DNA of 64,000 nucleotides. Origin: Candidatus Phosphoribacter hodrii (GTDB lineage Bacteria > Actinomycetota > Actinomycetes > Actinomycetales > Dermatophilaceae). Shown piece after piece: positions 42,565 to 52,760 of this stretch. The stretch's first letter is position 1. Every line of letters starts with the position of its first letter. The stretch spans positions 372,001 to 436,000 of the forward strand of contig JADJIB010000001.1 in the NCBI GenBank assembly GCA_016707175.1, given 5' to 3'. Under the pieces are notes generated by a model. The model was not told the DNA's origin, made no database searches, and was given only the letters and a program-made list of their open reading frames with translations. The position numbers were made by a program, and so were the translations under genes.

Positions 42565-43254
42565 GTGTGGTACTGGCTCCTGAAGTTCGCCGTCGTCGCG
42601 CCGGCGCTGGTGTTGGGTTACGCCCCGCGATGGCGCGGGCGGGAACACCTGCCGCGCTCGGGGCCGTTCGTGCTGGCCGCCAACCACACGTCGGTCATCG
42701 AGACGGCCATCGTGCCGTTCGCCGTCAACCGTCGGGTGACGTTCGTCGCCAAGAGCAAGTACTACCGCGGCCAGGGCGCCAAGGGCCGACTGCTCGGGTG
42801 GTTCCTGCGGGCCATCGGCCAGGTGCCCATCGACCCGGCGTCGGCGTCGTCCGCGCAGCCGGCGCTCGATGCGGCGCGGGAGATCCTGCTCGGCGGCGGC
42901 GTCTGGGGGATCTTCCCGGAGGGAACGCGTTCGCCCGACGGCCGGATGTACCGCGGCCGCACCGGCGGGATGCGGGTGGCCCTGCCCCTCGGCGTGCCCG
43001 TCATCCCGGTCGCGGTCATCGGTGCGCGCGGCAGTGGTCCGTGGTGGACCTGGGGCCGCAATGGCAGCCGGCGGATCCACGTCACCTACCTGCCGCCGTT
43101 CGACCTGTCGCCCTGGGCCGGACGCGAGGACGACCCGCAGGCGTGGCGCGAGGCGACCGAGGCGCTCATGGCTCGGATCCGCGAGGTGACCGGCCAGGAG
43201 TATGCCGATCGGTACCCGACGCCCGAAGAGCTCCACGCGCGCGACAACCGCTGA
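42565..43254 (+). CDS. 1-acyl-sn-glycerol-3-phosphate acyltransferase (PlsC-like)
   Basis: 229 residues from GTG 42565. Acyltransferase motif I is FVLAANHTSVIET, with Glu where the family usually has Asp (HX4D becomes HX4E); motif III is WGIFPEGTRSPDGRMYRGRT; a VPVIPVAVIG motif IV follows. It would acylate lysophosphatidate at the membrane in phospholipid synthesis. The HX4E change is a conservative variant but worth noting. Confidence 0.88.
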   Translation: MWYWLLKFAVVAPALVLGYAPRWRGREHLPRSGPFVLAANHTSVIETAIVPFAVNRRVTFVAKSKYYRGQGAKGRLLGWFLRAIGQVPIDPASASSAQPALDAAREILLGGGVWGIFPEGTRSPDGRMYRGRTGGMRVALPLGVPVIPVAVIGARGSGPWWTWGRNGSRRIHVTYLPPFDLSPWAGREDDPQAWREATEALMARIREVTGQEYADRYPTPEELHARDNR

Positions 43255-43293
43255 CGACCGAGCGCGCTGGGTCGGTGAGTCGTCCTGCGCGAG

Positions 43294-43968
43294 CTAGTAC
43301 TCCTGCGCGAGCGGGAACCCCTCGCCAAACCACTCGCGCCGCAGCCGCTCCACCGAGTCGACCTCGACCGCCCCGGGCAGGGCCAGCAACTCGTCGATCA
43401 GCGCGTCGCTGCCCCCGACCAGGGTGACGACGACATCGATCTCGACGCCGAGACACCACTGCCGCGAGCGCGGCCAGAACAGACTCGGTGACTGCTGACC
43501 GGTCCACCAGTTGCTGTCGGACACGACCGGTATTGGCGCGAGATCATGGAGGGATGCCGCGAACAGCAGATAGCCCCGGCTCGGAGGGGCGAACCGAGGT
43601 GCGTTGACCACCTCGATCGGAAGCGCAGGTCCGATCTGGGTCTGCTGGGTCGTGCCGGCGCAGCCGTGACCAGGCCCCAGCCTGACCGCGGAGACGCCGC
43701 GCGTGAGGCCGCCCCAGCCTTCCCACAGGGCTGCGACAAACTCCCTCGGCCCGTCGGTATGCCGTGCCAGCACCTCGCGCACAGCCGCCGCCAACGTCGG
43801 GTCCAACGAGCCGTCGCTGGCCTGGTCGGCGGTGGGTGGGAGCACGGCATACCGGGGCCACTGTGAGCCGACCACCCCGCCAACGGTGCCGAAGCCCCGA
43901 AGGTATGGCAGCAGCCAGTCACCGTCGGAGGCTGGCAGCGGCGCCAACTCGCTCCACGCGCGGGGCAC
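43294..43968 (-). CDS. hypothetical protein
   Basis: 224 residues from GTG 43968, one base after the upstream stop, so co-translated with the membrane protein gene before it. It contains VPRAWSELAPLPASDGDWLL, PPTADQASDGSLDPTLAAAV, EGWGGLTRGVSAVRLGPGHG and a Trp-rich C-terminal half (SNWWTGQQSPSLFWPRSRQW). No signal peptide or membrane helix. I do not recognise the family; it reads like a cytoplasmic globular protein that may bind a peptide or sugar. Confidence 0.7.
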   Translation of the reverse strand: MPRAWSELAPLPASDGDWLLPYLRGFGTVGGVVGSQWPRYAVLPPTADQASDGSLDPTLAAAVREVLARHTDGPREFVAALWEGWGGLTRGVSAVRLGPGHGCAGTTQQTQIGPALPIEVVNAPRFAPPSRGYLLFAASLHDLAPIPVVSDSNWWTGQQSPSLFWPRSRQWCLGVEIDVVVTLVGGSDALIDELLALPGAVEVDSVERLRREWFGEGFPLAQEY

Positions 43969-43969
43969 G

Positions 43970-44506
43970 TCAGCCCGCCGCTTGCGGGCGCCGGCGCGGG
44001 TCGTGCACGCCGTATGCCGTCCACCACGCCGACCAGCACGCCAGCGACATGAACCACATCGCCGCCGCCCGGATCGGCACATCGGTCGTGCTCCACCCCG
44101 GCACAACGAGGGACATCTGGCACAGGAAGGCCAGCACGGCCATCCCTGTGGTCACTGAACCGACGACGCGATGACCGCGACGGGAGAGGAACAGGCCGAG
44201 GGCGGCATACCCGGCGGTGGCGACCTGGACCACCCGCCATTCGACGTCGAACGATCCCTGCCGCGAGATGACACTCCACCCACCGAAGAAGGCGAACGAC
44301 AAGGCCAGCGACGCGATCATCAGGACGGCGGCCGTGGGGAAGGTGAGGCGGCTGTGGCGCGGATCCCCCCACGCGCGGGCGGCCGCGCCCACGACTCCGA
44401 GGACGGAGTCCGGGCTCATCGGCGTCTGCTCAAGCAGCGCCCGGTATGCCGCCCCATGCCGGCGACGCCACCACGGCGGGAACAACCAGACCAACCAGCC
44501 CTGCAT
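43970..44506 (-). CDS. hypothetical four-TM membrane protein
   Basis: 178 residues from ATG 44506 (ATG 44518 is possible). The N-terminus MQGWLVWLFPPWWRRRHGAA with YRALLEQTP resembles proteins encoded next to PadR-type or sigma-factor genes in actinobacteria. Four hydrophobic segments follow (AAVLMIASLALSFAFFGGW, VATAGYAALGLFL, VTTGMAVLAFLCQMSLVV, AAAMWFMSLACWSAWW). It forms a two-gene operon with the hypothetical gene downstream. Confidence 0.7.
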   Translation of the reverse strand: MQGWLVWLFPPWWRRRHGAAYRALLEQTPMSPDSVLGVVGAAARAWGDPRHSRLTFPTAAVLMIASLALSFAFFGGWSVISRQGSFDVEWRVVQVATAGYAALGLFLSRRGHRVVGSVTTGMAVLAFLCQMSLVVPGWSTTDVPIRAAAMWFMSLACWSAWWTAYGVHDPRRRPQAAG

Positions 44507-44681
44507 GGGAGCGACCATACGCCGAAGGGGCGGCCCCGGCACCCGGGACCGCCCCACTCGTCATGCTTTTCAGTGCGGCGCCATCCGACGGCCAGGCCGC
44601 CGTGACGAGCGCCTTACCTTGCGCTCAGAAGCAGTGATCACTGGACATCTTCCTCGCCACTTGCTTCGCTGCGCGTCTTCG

Positions 44682-46313
<1,632 letters not shown>

Positions 46314-46433
46314 TCGGGTGGTTCCTCCCACGCGAAACGAAGGGATGGCCACGCGGTGCCCGCGACGGACGGCACGGCATACCGGCGCTCCTTGCCGCGC
46401 CAGCGGGCCGCACCTCACCTGAGTGGCCGTGAG

Positions 46434-46495
46434 TTATCACTCTCAGGGGGAGAGTGCTAACGCCATTATTGGCACTCTCCTAGGGAGAGTGCAAA
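46434..46495 (-). promoter_or_regulatory. two CIRCE (HrcA) operators around the groEL promoter
   Basis: CIRCE 1: TTATCACTC (46434-46442), nine bases, GAGTGCTAA (46452-46460). CIRCE 2: TTGGCACTC (46469-46477), nine bases, GAGTGCAAA (46487-46495). On the minus strand TTGCAC (46494-46489), 17 bases and CAATAA (46471-46466) form a promoter overlapping the second operator. HrcA bound here represses groEL until heat shock. Confidence 0.93.
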
Positions 46496-47187
46496 CGCCG
46501 CCCGCGCGCCCCTCCTCACCCCTTGCCCACGATCCGTCGGAGAGCCCCCTCCCCGCCCCAGCCCTTCCGCCTCCCGGTATGCCGCCTGCTCGCTGTCCCG
46601 ACGGCACAGTCCCAGCGCTGGTGGCGGCGCCCCCGCGGGAGCACTCCTTCCGCGCCCCCGGTCTGTATCCGTGTGCGCGTCCGTTGCGAGCACGCTTCCG
46701 TCCCGGCCTGCCTCCTTCCCGTATGCCGCCTCCTCACCCGTGCCCCTCGCTCCCCGCGGGAGCACTGCTTCCCCCCGCCACCGCTACGTATCCGTGTCCC
46801 CGCCCTTCTTGCAGGCGAGCGCATCATGACGGCGCCCATGACGGCGCGCCCACTGCTCCTGCAACGACAGCAGGTGCGCCGTCATGAGCGCCGTCATCTG
46901 GCGTGGGGCCTCGGCCACAACCCTCGCGGCGCCCAGCGGAGCCTCCCGGGCCAACCCATCCGCCACGCGTGTCCGAATCACCGCGTCGCCGGGCCCAGCG
47001 CTGCCCTCCCCAGGCCCAGCCCCCCTGGCCTCACGATCCACGCCCGGCCCAGCGATTACGCTCGTGGCGCCCCATCGCCATGGGTGCCCTCCCAGCGGCT
47101 ATCCACACCCCCGCGGAAGTTCGTCGCACCGTCCACAGGTCCGGGGCTTTCCGCGCCCAGGGCAGTCTGCGTCGGAAGACTCGGCAG
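46496..47187. other. long intergenic region with repeats and octamers
   Basis: About 690 bp between groEL and the AbiEi-like gene. It is Pro/Arg-coded noise in all frames. It holds two octamer copies with the same context, gtatgccgcct (46577, 46721), short near-repeats around 'ccccgcgggagcact', and a large hairpin repeat (46826-46897). No gene is supported. Confidence 0.6.
46826..46897. repeat. hairpin repeat, copy 1, upstream of the AbiEi-like gene
   Basis: 22-base arms 46826-46847 and 46876-46897 pair with one mismatch; each arm holds two ATGACGGCGC-like units. A related copy occurs at 48194-48265 on the far side of the gene, in the same orientation, with similar loop sequence (cactgct...aacgaca). 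Confidence 0.85.
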
Positions 47188-48165
47188 ATGGATCTCGATG
47201 AGCCAACGCAATGGCTGTTACGCGACCAGCTCGGCCTGCTCACCCGTGCCCAACTGAAGGAGGGCGGCGTGAGTGATGCTGCGCTCCGCTGGCACCTGGG
47301 TCGACACTGGCGAATCGTTCTGCCAGGGGTCTACCAACTTGATCGGCGACCGACGGTTCGCATGCAGCGGGAAGTGGCCGCCCTTCTCCTCGCTGGCCCA
47401 GGAGCGGCTCTCAGCGGGCTCACCGCCGCGGCGCGCTTTGGAGTTCAGTCCGCTGACCCCGGCGACTGTGTCCATGTCCTCGTTCCAGCACCCCGGCGCG
47501 GCCGACGAGTGGCGTGGGCGAGCCTGACCCGAACCCATCGGCCCGATCCCCTCGCGGTGACGAGTGGCGCTCTGGTGCTGACCAGTCCCGCCCGGGCCGT
47601 GCTCGACGCAGCAACCCAGAGCGGCGCCAAGGACACCGCGAAGGCGATTGGCATCGAGGCCGTTCAGCGGCGTCTGGTCACCGTCGACGACTTGGTGCAC
47701 GAACTCGCCCAGCGCAACCGCCGGGGATCCGCGCTCGCCGGATTGGCCGCGCAGGCCGCCGGCACCGGGTCGTGGTCGCCTCCGGAGGCCATCCTGCTTC
47801 GAGCCGTCGAACAGTCCAGTGTGCTCCCCCAGGTATGGCCCAACCCCGGGCTGCGCATTGGACCAACCCGACTCACTACCCCGGACCTGTGGTTCGACGA
47901 CGTCGCCCTCGCCGTCATGGTGCACTCACGACGCTTCCACTCCGCAGGGGCCGCCTGGGACGCGACCGTCGAGGCCGACGCCGACCTCACCGCGGTGGGG
48001 ATTGTGGTCGCCGGGGTAACACCGAACCGCATCCACCGCAACCTGGCCGGCGTCGTGGCACGCATCGAACGCACCTATCTGCAGGCCCGACAGCGCCCTC
48101 GACCCCCAGTCACCGCCACGCGCCGGAGTCTGCTGGAGCCATCGAAGGGCGGTCGCTCCGCCTAA
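47188..48165 (+). CDS. AbiEi-like antitoxin-domain / DUF559-like protein
   Basis: 325 residues from ATG 47188. N-terminal winged helix QWLLRDQLGLLTRAQLKEGG with WHLGRHWRIVLPGVYQL, the AbiEi_4-type beginning of type IV toxin-antitoxin antitoxins; AALSGLTAAARFGV and HVLVPAPRRGRRVA follow. The C-terminal part (WPNPGLRIGPTRLTTPDLWF, VALAVMVHSRRFHS) resembles the DUF559/Vsr-like endonuclease-fold region often found in such actinobacterial proteins, here with an Asp and His instead of a clear catalytic set. No AbiEii toxin gene is adjacent. It is bracketed by the hairpin repeats. Confidence 0.75.
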   Translation: MDLDEPTQWLLRDQLGLLTRAQLKEGGVSDAALRWHLGRHWRIVLPGVYQLDRRPTVRMQREVAALLLAGPGAALSGLTAAARFGVQSADPGDCVHVLVPAPRRGRRVAWASLTRTHRPDPLAVTSGALVLTSPARAVLDAATQSGAKDTAKAIGIEAVQRRLVTVDDLVHELAQRNRRGSALAGLAAQAAGTGSWSPPEAILLRAVEQSSVLPQVWPNPGLRIGPTRLTTPDLWFDDVALAVMVHSRRFHSAGAAWDATVEADADLTAVGIVVAGVTPNRIHRNLAGVVARIERTYLQARQRPRPPVTATRRSLLEPSKGGRSA

Positions 48166-48193
48166 CCGGCCCCGCGACAACGAGTCGCGCTCC

Positions 48194-48265
48194 ATGAGGG
48201 CGCCCATGACGGCGCCGCCACTGCTGCTCCAACGACACTGTTCGCGCCCCCATCAGCGCCGTCAT
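48194..48265. repeat. hairpin repeat, copy 2, downstream of the AbiEi-like gene
   Basis: Left arm 48194-48215 and right arm 48244-48265 form an imperfect version of copy 1 (46826-46897); the unit CCCATGACGGCGC and the loop with ccactgctgctccaacgaca are shared. Confidence 0.8.
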
Positions 48266-48298
48266 GGGTCATCGCTCGCTGCACCGACCGATCGGGAA

Positions 48299-48396
48299 GC
48301 GGGCGCGGCCAACCAGCGCGTGCGGCAGCGCCAGTCCGATCAGGTCAGCGGGCGCGGCCAACCAGCGCGTGCGGCAGAGCCAGTCCGATCGGGTCA
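48299..48396 (+). repeat. 49-bp tandem duplication
   Basis: Two head-to-tail copies (48299-48347, 48348-48396) beginning gcgggcgcggccaaccagcg, with two or three mismatches. The second copy reaches the stop codon of the amidotransferase gene (minus strand, 48394). Confidence 0.9.
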
Positions 48397-49128
48397 GCGG
48401 GCGGCATACCGAGTGACGAAGCGGCGCAGAATCTGCGCCGGCCACTGCACGTCCCGCTCCCGCGCGACCGCCTTGAGCACCTGCGCCTCCTCGGGCGGGA
48501 AGTAGCCATAGCCGGCGTAGGCGTCGATCCGCGTGCACAGGCTCGCCGCGTCCAGCTCCGGATGGAACTGCGTCGCATAGACGTTCGCCCCCACCCGGAA
48601 TGCCTGCACCGGGCAGGCCGCAGACGTCGCCAGCACGACCGCGTGCGGCGGCGTCACCGACAGCGCCTCCTTGTGCCCACCGAACGCCTCGAACTGCTCC
48701 GGCAACCCCTCGAACAGCGGATCGGCCTGCCCCGCCGCAGTCACCGTCACCGGCATCCGCCCCACCGGCTCGCCGAACGTCCGGTCCACGATGCCGCCCT
48801 GATGCGACCCCAGCATGCCGATGCCGTAACACAGCCCGAGGAACGGCAGATCCTGCGCCACGACGACGTCAAGCAGCGACTCCAGCTCGGCCTCGACCCG
48901 CACCTGCGCGTCGGACTTCTTGCTCTCCGGATCGCTGCGCTGGAACGGCCCGCCGCCGAGAATCACCCCGCTGTATGCCGTCGGGTCCAGATCGCCCACC
49001 GGCGCTTGTTCCATTCGGACCCGGTGCAGCTGGCTGGCGTCGAGCCCGCCGAGCCGCAGGATCGACGCGTACTCGTCGTCCGCGGCAGCGTCCTCGGCCC
49101 GAATGGCCAGCAGCAGGAAGGGCTTCAC
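48394..49128 (-). CDS. class I glutamine amidotransferase (GMP synthase-like)
   Basis: 244 residues from GTG 49128. The nucleophile elbow is LPFLGLCYGIGMLG (Cys), and the catalytic His-Glu is in VYATQFHPELD; YSGVILGGGPFQRSD forms the oxyanion side. The C-terminus carries YFPPEEAQVLKAVARERDV. It is a stand-alone amidotransferase of the 'glutamine amidotransferase, GuaA-like' kind, whose acceptor is unknown. It is divergent from fdhD. Confidence 0.9.
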   Translation of the reverse strand: MKPFLLLAIRAEDAAADDEYASILRLGGLDASQLHRVRMEQAPVGDLDPTAYSGVILGGGPFQRSDPESKKSDAQVRVEAELESLLDVVVAQDLPFLGLCYGIGMLGSHQGGIVDRTFGEPVGRMPVTVTAAGQADPLFEGLPEQFEAFGGHKEALSVTPPHAVVLATSAACPVQAFRVGANVYATQFHPELDAASLCTRIDAYAGYGYFPPEEAQVLKAVARERDVQWPAQILRRFVTRYAAR

Positions 49129-49204
49129 GGCGACCCAGAGTAGGCGCCCGCCCGCAGCCCCCGCGGCTCCCGCTCGCGGGCTGGACGGCATACCGTGTCC
49201 TGTC

Positions 49205-50062
49205 ATGGCTCGGGTGACGCGGCGGCTACGGACGACCCGGTATGCCGCGGGCTCACCTCCCCGGGTCCGCGAGGACATCGTGGCGGTCGAGGAACCCCTG
49301 CAGATCCGGCTGCGATCATGGGCTGGGAAAGCCGGGGAGAGCAGGGACCTCAGCGTGACGATGCGCACGCCGGGCGACGACTTCGATCTAGTGGCCGGTT
49401 TCCTCGTCAGTGAGGGCATCGTGGGCACGGCCGAGCACCTCGCAACGATGCGCTATTGCGCGGGCACCGATGAAGCGGGCGAGCAGACCTTCAACGTCAT
49501 CGACGCCACGCTGGCAGCCGGGGTGCCGCTGCCGCCGAGTCGGGCAGAGCGGCAAGTCACGACGTCGAGCGCCTGCGGGATCTGCGGGACGACGTCGATC
49601 TCGGATGTGGTGCGGGCGTCGCCCGAATGGCCCGCGGACGACACCGTCGTGTCGCTGGACCTGCTCTTGGGGCTACCCGCGCGACTCAGGGAGCAGCAGT
49701 CGGTGTTCGAGCGCACGGGCGGGGTGCATGCGGCCGGGCTCTTCGGCGTAAGCCCCGCCGGAGCTGAATTGCTTTGTCTCCGTGAGGATGTGGGGCGGCA
49801 CAACGCCGTCGACAAAGTGGTCGGGTGGGCGCTACGGGAGGGCCGTATGCCGCTCGCCGGCACGGTCCTGCAGGTCAGCGGCCGGGCCTCGTTCGAGTTG
49901 GTGCAGAAGGCGCGGCAGGGCGGCATACCGATCCTGGCGGCCGTTGGAGCGCCGTCGTCGCTCGCCGTCGACCTCGCCCAGCAGGTCGGCCTGACCCTGG
50001 TGGGCTTCAGCCGCAGTACCAGCCTCAACGTCTACACCCACCCCGATCGGGTGTCCGGCTAG
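49205..50062 (+). CDS. fdhD: formate dehydrogenase accessory sulfurtransferase FdhD
   Basis: 285 residues from ATG 49205. VAVEEPLQIRL, MRTPGDDFDLVAGFLVSEGI, the conserved Cys pair in TSSACGICGTTSI, RTGGVHAAGLF, REDVGRHNAVDKVVGWAL and VSGRASFELVQKARQGGIPI are all FdhD blocks. It transfers sulfur to the molybdenum cofactor of formate dehydrogenase-type enzymes. No formate dehydrogenase is in the window. It carries three octamer copies. Confidence 0.95.
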   Translation: MARVTRRLRTTRYAAGSPPRVREDIVAVEEPLQIRLRSWAGKAGESRDLSVTMRTPGDDFDLVAGFLVSEGIVGTAEHLATMRYCAGTDEAGEQTFNVIDATLAAGVPLPPSRAERQVTTSSACGICGTTSISDVVRASPEWPADDTVVSLDLLLGLPARLREQQSVFERTGGVHAAGLFGVSPAGAELLCLREDVGRHNAVDKVVGWALREGRMPLAGTVLQVSGRASFELVQKARQGGIPILAAVGAPSSLAVDLAQQVGLTLVGFSRSTSLNVYTHPDRVSG

Positions 50063-50089
50063 AGAGGACCGACGACAGCACCCCTGGCC

Positions 50090-50608
50090 TTACCGCGGGG
50101 TCGTGCTCACCCGACCGCCCGCGCCGATCTCCCAATGGGCCACACCGGGATCAAGCTCACTGATGGTCGAACGGGTCTGGTCCCAGACCCGCACCCTCAC
50201 CCCCTGATCGACGAAGACATGGACCCAGGTCTCGCACCTGCGGACCAGCTGCTCCCAGCCGAGCACCGGATCGGCGAACACCTCGAGGCCGCCGGCGCTG
50301 ACCTCCCACCACGGCGGGCTGGGTGAGGGCAACACACACGATCGCTCGAGCCACACCACGCCCTTGCCGGAGACCCCCTCACTGCGAACGACCTCGATCC
50401 AGGTGTCTCCGGCGTTGACCATGACCTCCGAGATCGGAGTGGACCAGTCCTGGAAGCGCTGGTACTCCGCGACGCTCTGTCGCAGTCCGAGAGCCTCGGC
50501 CGCCCACGAGGAGGGCGGGACCAGGGCGCCCAGCACCACGACCAGGCCCGTCGCACGCAACCACCGCAGCCGGGTTCGGCTGGGGCGGAATGATGTTGGG
50601 TCAGCCAC
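50090..50608 (-). CDS. secreted/membrane protein of the two-component operon
   Basis: 172 residues from GTG 50608, which overlaps the regulator stop by eight bases. A basic start (SFRPSRTRLRWLRATGL) leads into one hydrophobic segment (VVVLGALVPPSSWAAEAL), then an outer domain with FQDWSTPISEVMVNAGDTWI, ERSCVLPSPSPPWWEV and VRRCETWVHVFVD; the two Cys may pair. I do not recognise the family. Position suggests a signal input or output for the kinase/regulator pair, as the DUF4097 gene does in the paralogous operon. Confidence 0.72.
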   Translation of the reverse strand: MADPTSFRPSRTRLRWLRATGLVVVLGALVPPSSWAAEALGLRQSVAEYQRFQDWSTPISEVMVNAGDTWIEVVRSEGVSGKGVVWLERSCVLPSPSPPWWEVSAGGLEVFADPVLGWEQLVRRCETWVHVFVDQGVRVRVWDQTRSTISELDPGVAHWEIGAGGRVSTTPR

Positions 50609-51269
50609 GGCCCTCTCCCAAGTAGCGCAGCACGGCCAGCACCCGGCGATGCTCACCCATGTCGGCATACAGCCCGAGCTTGCCGAAGATGCTCGACACG
50701 TTCTTCTCGACGGCTCCTTCTCCGATGACCAGGTCCGCGGCGATGCCGACATTGGACCGGCCCTGGGCCATCGCCGCCAGCACCTGCCGCTCCCGCGCGG
50801 TGAGACTCGCCAGCGGATCGGTATGCCGTGCCCGGGCCAAGAGCTGGGCGACCACCTCAGCGTCCAAGGCTGTCCCTCCCCGAGCGACCCGGCGGAGCGC
50901 ATCGACGAACTCGAGCACATCCGCCACCCGGTCCTTGAGCAGGTACCCCACCCCGCCGGGCTGATCGGAGAGCAGCTCGACGGCATACCGCTCCTCGACG
51001 TACTGCGAGAGCACCAGCACCCCGACCTGTGGCCAACGGTGACGGATCACCACCGCGGCACGCAGGCCCTCGTCGAGGTATGTCGGCGGCATCCTGACGT
51101 CGACAACGCACACATCGGGCACCCGCTCCGCGACCACCCGCAAGAGTTCCTCCCCGTCGCCGACCGCCGCCGTGACCCGCAGCCCCTGCTCCTCGAGCAA
51201 GCGGACGAGGCCCTCGCGCAAGAGGACCGAATCTTCCGCGACGACAACGCACAACGGCTCAGCAGCCAC
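50601..51269 (-). CDS. NarL/FixJ-type response regulator
   Basis: 222 residues from GTG 51269. Receiver blocks CVVVAEDSVLLREGLVRLLE, the Asp in VCVVDVRMPP, GYLLKDRVADVLEFVDAL; the LuxR helix-turn-helix LTARERQVLAAMAQGRSNVG. It is close in sequence to the regulator at 36707, sharing VLSQYVEERYA and RGGTALDAEVVAQLL-like stretches. Start and stop overlap the neighbouring genes, so the operon is translated as a unit. Confidence 0.92.
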   Translation of the reverse strand: MAAEPLCVVVAEDSVLLREGLVRLLEEQGLRVTAAVGDGEELLRVVAERVPDVCVVDVRMPPTYLDEGLRAAVVIRHRWPQVGVLVLSQYVEERYAVELLSDQPGGVGYLLKDRVADVLEFVDALRRVARGGTALDAEVVAQLLARARHTDPLASLTARERQVLAAMAQGRSNVGIAADLVIGEGAVEKNVSSIFGKLGLYADMGEHRRVLAVLRYLGEGRG

Positions 51270-52599
51270 CGGGTACCTCGATCGTCAAGACAGTCGGTCC
51301 TCCTGGCGGGCTGAGGACCGTCAGCGACCCGTCGACCCCAGCGAGCCGGTCCATAATCCCGCGGAGCCCGCTCCCTTTGCTCGCATCGGCGCCCCCGCGG
51401 CCCTCGTCAGTGATCGTGGTGACAACGAGCTCCCCGGACCGTCTGATCGAGACCGACGCGCGCCCGGCGCCCGAGTGCTTGGCGACGTTGGTCAGCGCCT
51501 CAAGCACCGCGAAGTAGATCGTGGCCTCGGCCGACATCGGCGGCCGCACCGGCAGGTCCACCACGATATCGACGGGGACGGGGGAGCGCGCGGCCACGGC
51601 AGACAGCGCGGCGTCCAGGCCTCGATCGGTGAGGACAGGGGGATGCAATCCTCGGGTGAGATCACGCAGTTCAGTTGTGGCAGAGCGTGATTCAGCCTTG
51701 GCTTGCGCGATGAGGTCGGCCACTTCGGGTTCTCGCTCGCCTAGTCGCGCCTGCGCCCTGCCCAGCAGGATCGTCAACGCGATGAGCCGCTGTTGGGCAC
51801 CGTCGTGCAGGTCGCGTTCGATCCGCCGCCGCTCCCGTTCGGCCGCGTCGACCACCAGTCCCCGGCTCACCATAAGTGCGTCGACCCGTTCCTCGAGGAT
51901 CGCCTCCCGCCCTCCGAGCAGGGAGCCAGCAATCCTCGACTCGGCCGCACCCAACCCCCGGATGACCGGCGCGACGACCAACCGCAGCCACGAGAGCAGC
52001 GCCAACGCCCCGATCAGGGGCCAGAACTGGGCCACCGACGCAGGGAGTCCGGCGACCACATCGCTGGCCGGAGGGCGCCATCCCGACCATCCGGCGACGA
52101 GGCCCGCAGCCACCACGAGAGGTATCCCGAGCAGTAACACGAGGAGGGCGAGCTCGACGAGCGAGACGAGCGGCCGCACCAGCCAGTAGCCGATCACGGC
52201 ACGTTCACGCTCCCCCCAAGCCCGGCCCTGCAGCTCCGACGTGAGCTGGGGTCGGCGACGTAGCCGTGGAACGTCGATGGCCACACCCAGCAGGTCGGCG
52301 AACCTCACCGCCTCAGCACGACCTGACCAGCGAACCACGACGTCAGGCAGCGCCTCGCCCCGAGTGTCTCCACGGGGGAGTAGATACTCCAAGCCCTGGG
52401 CGGCGAACACTCCCAGGACGATGACTGGGCCGCCCATCCCGGACAGGAGCCCCAACCCCAGGTGGGCGGTCACCCTCCACGGGAAACGGCGCCGCCACCA
52501 GTTTGTCGGCCCGTCCCGTCGCGATCGGTCTTGGAGGTCGCCGGGCCGGTCCCAGGCTGCGGTGGTCATCACCATCCATTCGCTCGTTAGGTCGTCCAT
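51259..52599 (-). CDS. NarL-type two-component sensor histidine kinase
   Basis: 446 residues. Membrane segments include AHLGLGLLSGMGGPVIVLGV and LVELALLVLLLGIPLVVAAG; the DHp box is ERRRIERDLHDGAQQRLIAL (His phosphorylation site), and the ATPase has LEALTNVAKHSGAGRAS and DEGRGGADASKGSGLRGIMD. It is the partner of the overlapping regulator and paralogous to the kinase at 35472. Start at ATG 52599; an ATG at 52575 is an alternative. The signal is unknown. Confidence 0.9.
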   Translation of the reverse strand: MDDLTSEWMVMTTAAWDRPGDLQDRSRRDGPTNWWRRRFPWRVTAHLGLGLLSGMGGPVIVLGVFAAQGLEYLLPRGDTRGEALPDVVVRWSGRAEAVRFADLLGVAIDVPRLRRRPQLTSELQGRAWGERERAVIGYWLVRPLVSLVELALLVLLLGIPLVVAAGLVAGWSGWRPPASDVVAGLPASVAQFWPLIGALALLSWLRLVVAPVIRGLGAAESRIAGSLLGGREAILEERVDALMVSRGLVVDAAERERRRIERDLHDGAQQRLIALTILLGRAQARLGEREPEVADLIAQAKAESRSATTELRDLTRGLHPPVLTDRGLDAALSAVAARSPVPVDIVVDLPVRPPMSAEATIYFAVLEALTNVAKHSGAGRASVSIRRSGELVVTTITDEGRGGADASKGSGLRGIMDRLAGVDGSLTVLSPPGGPTVLTIEVPGGC

Positions 52600-52760
52600 C
52601 TCACGCTAACGACCCGGACCTCGCCCGCCCAGGGTGCTGCCCCCCCATCTGGGGCGGGACAGCCTCCCGAATGGCACCCCGGAGGTGGGGCGACAGCCGC
52701 CCTCGGTTTCCGGAGGTCACCCGCACAGACACAGCCTGCGGCGGCGCCGACCGTCGAGGC

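Noticed and set aside
46500..47187. Proline-rich ORFs between groEL and the AbiEi-like gene
   Set aside because: All six frames show biased Pro/Arg/Ala content without motifs or RBS; the region is better read as repeat-containing intergenic DNA.
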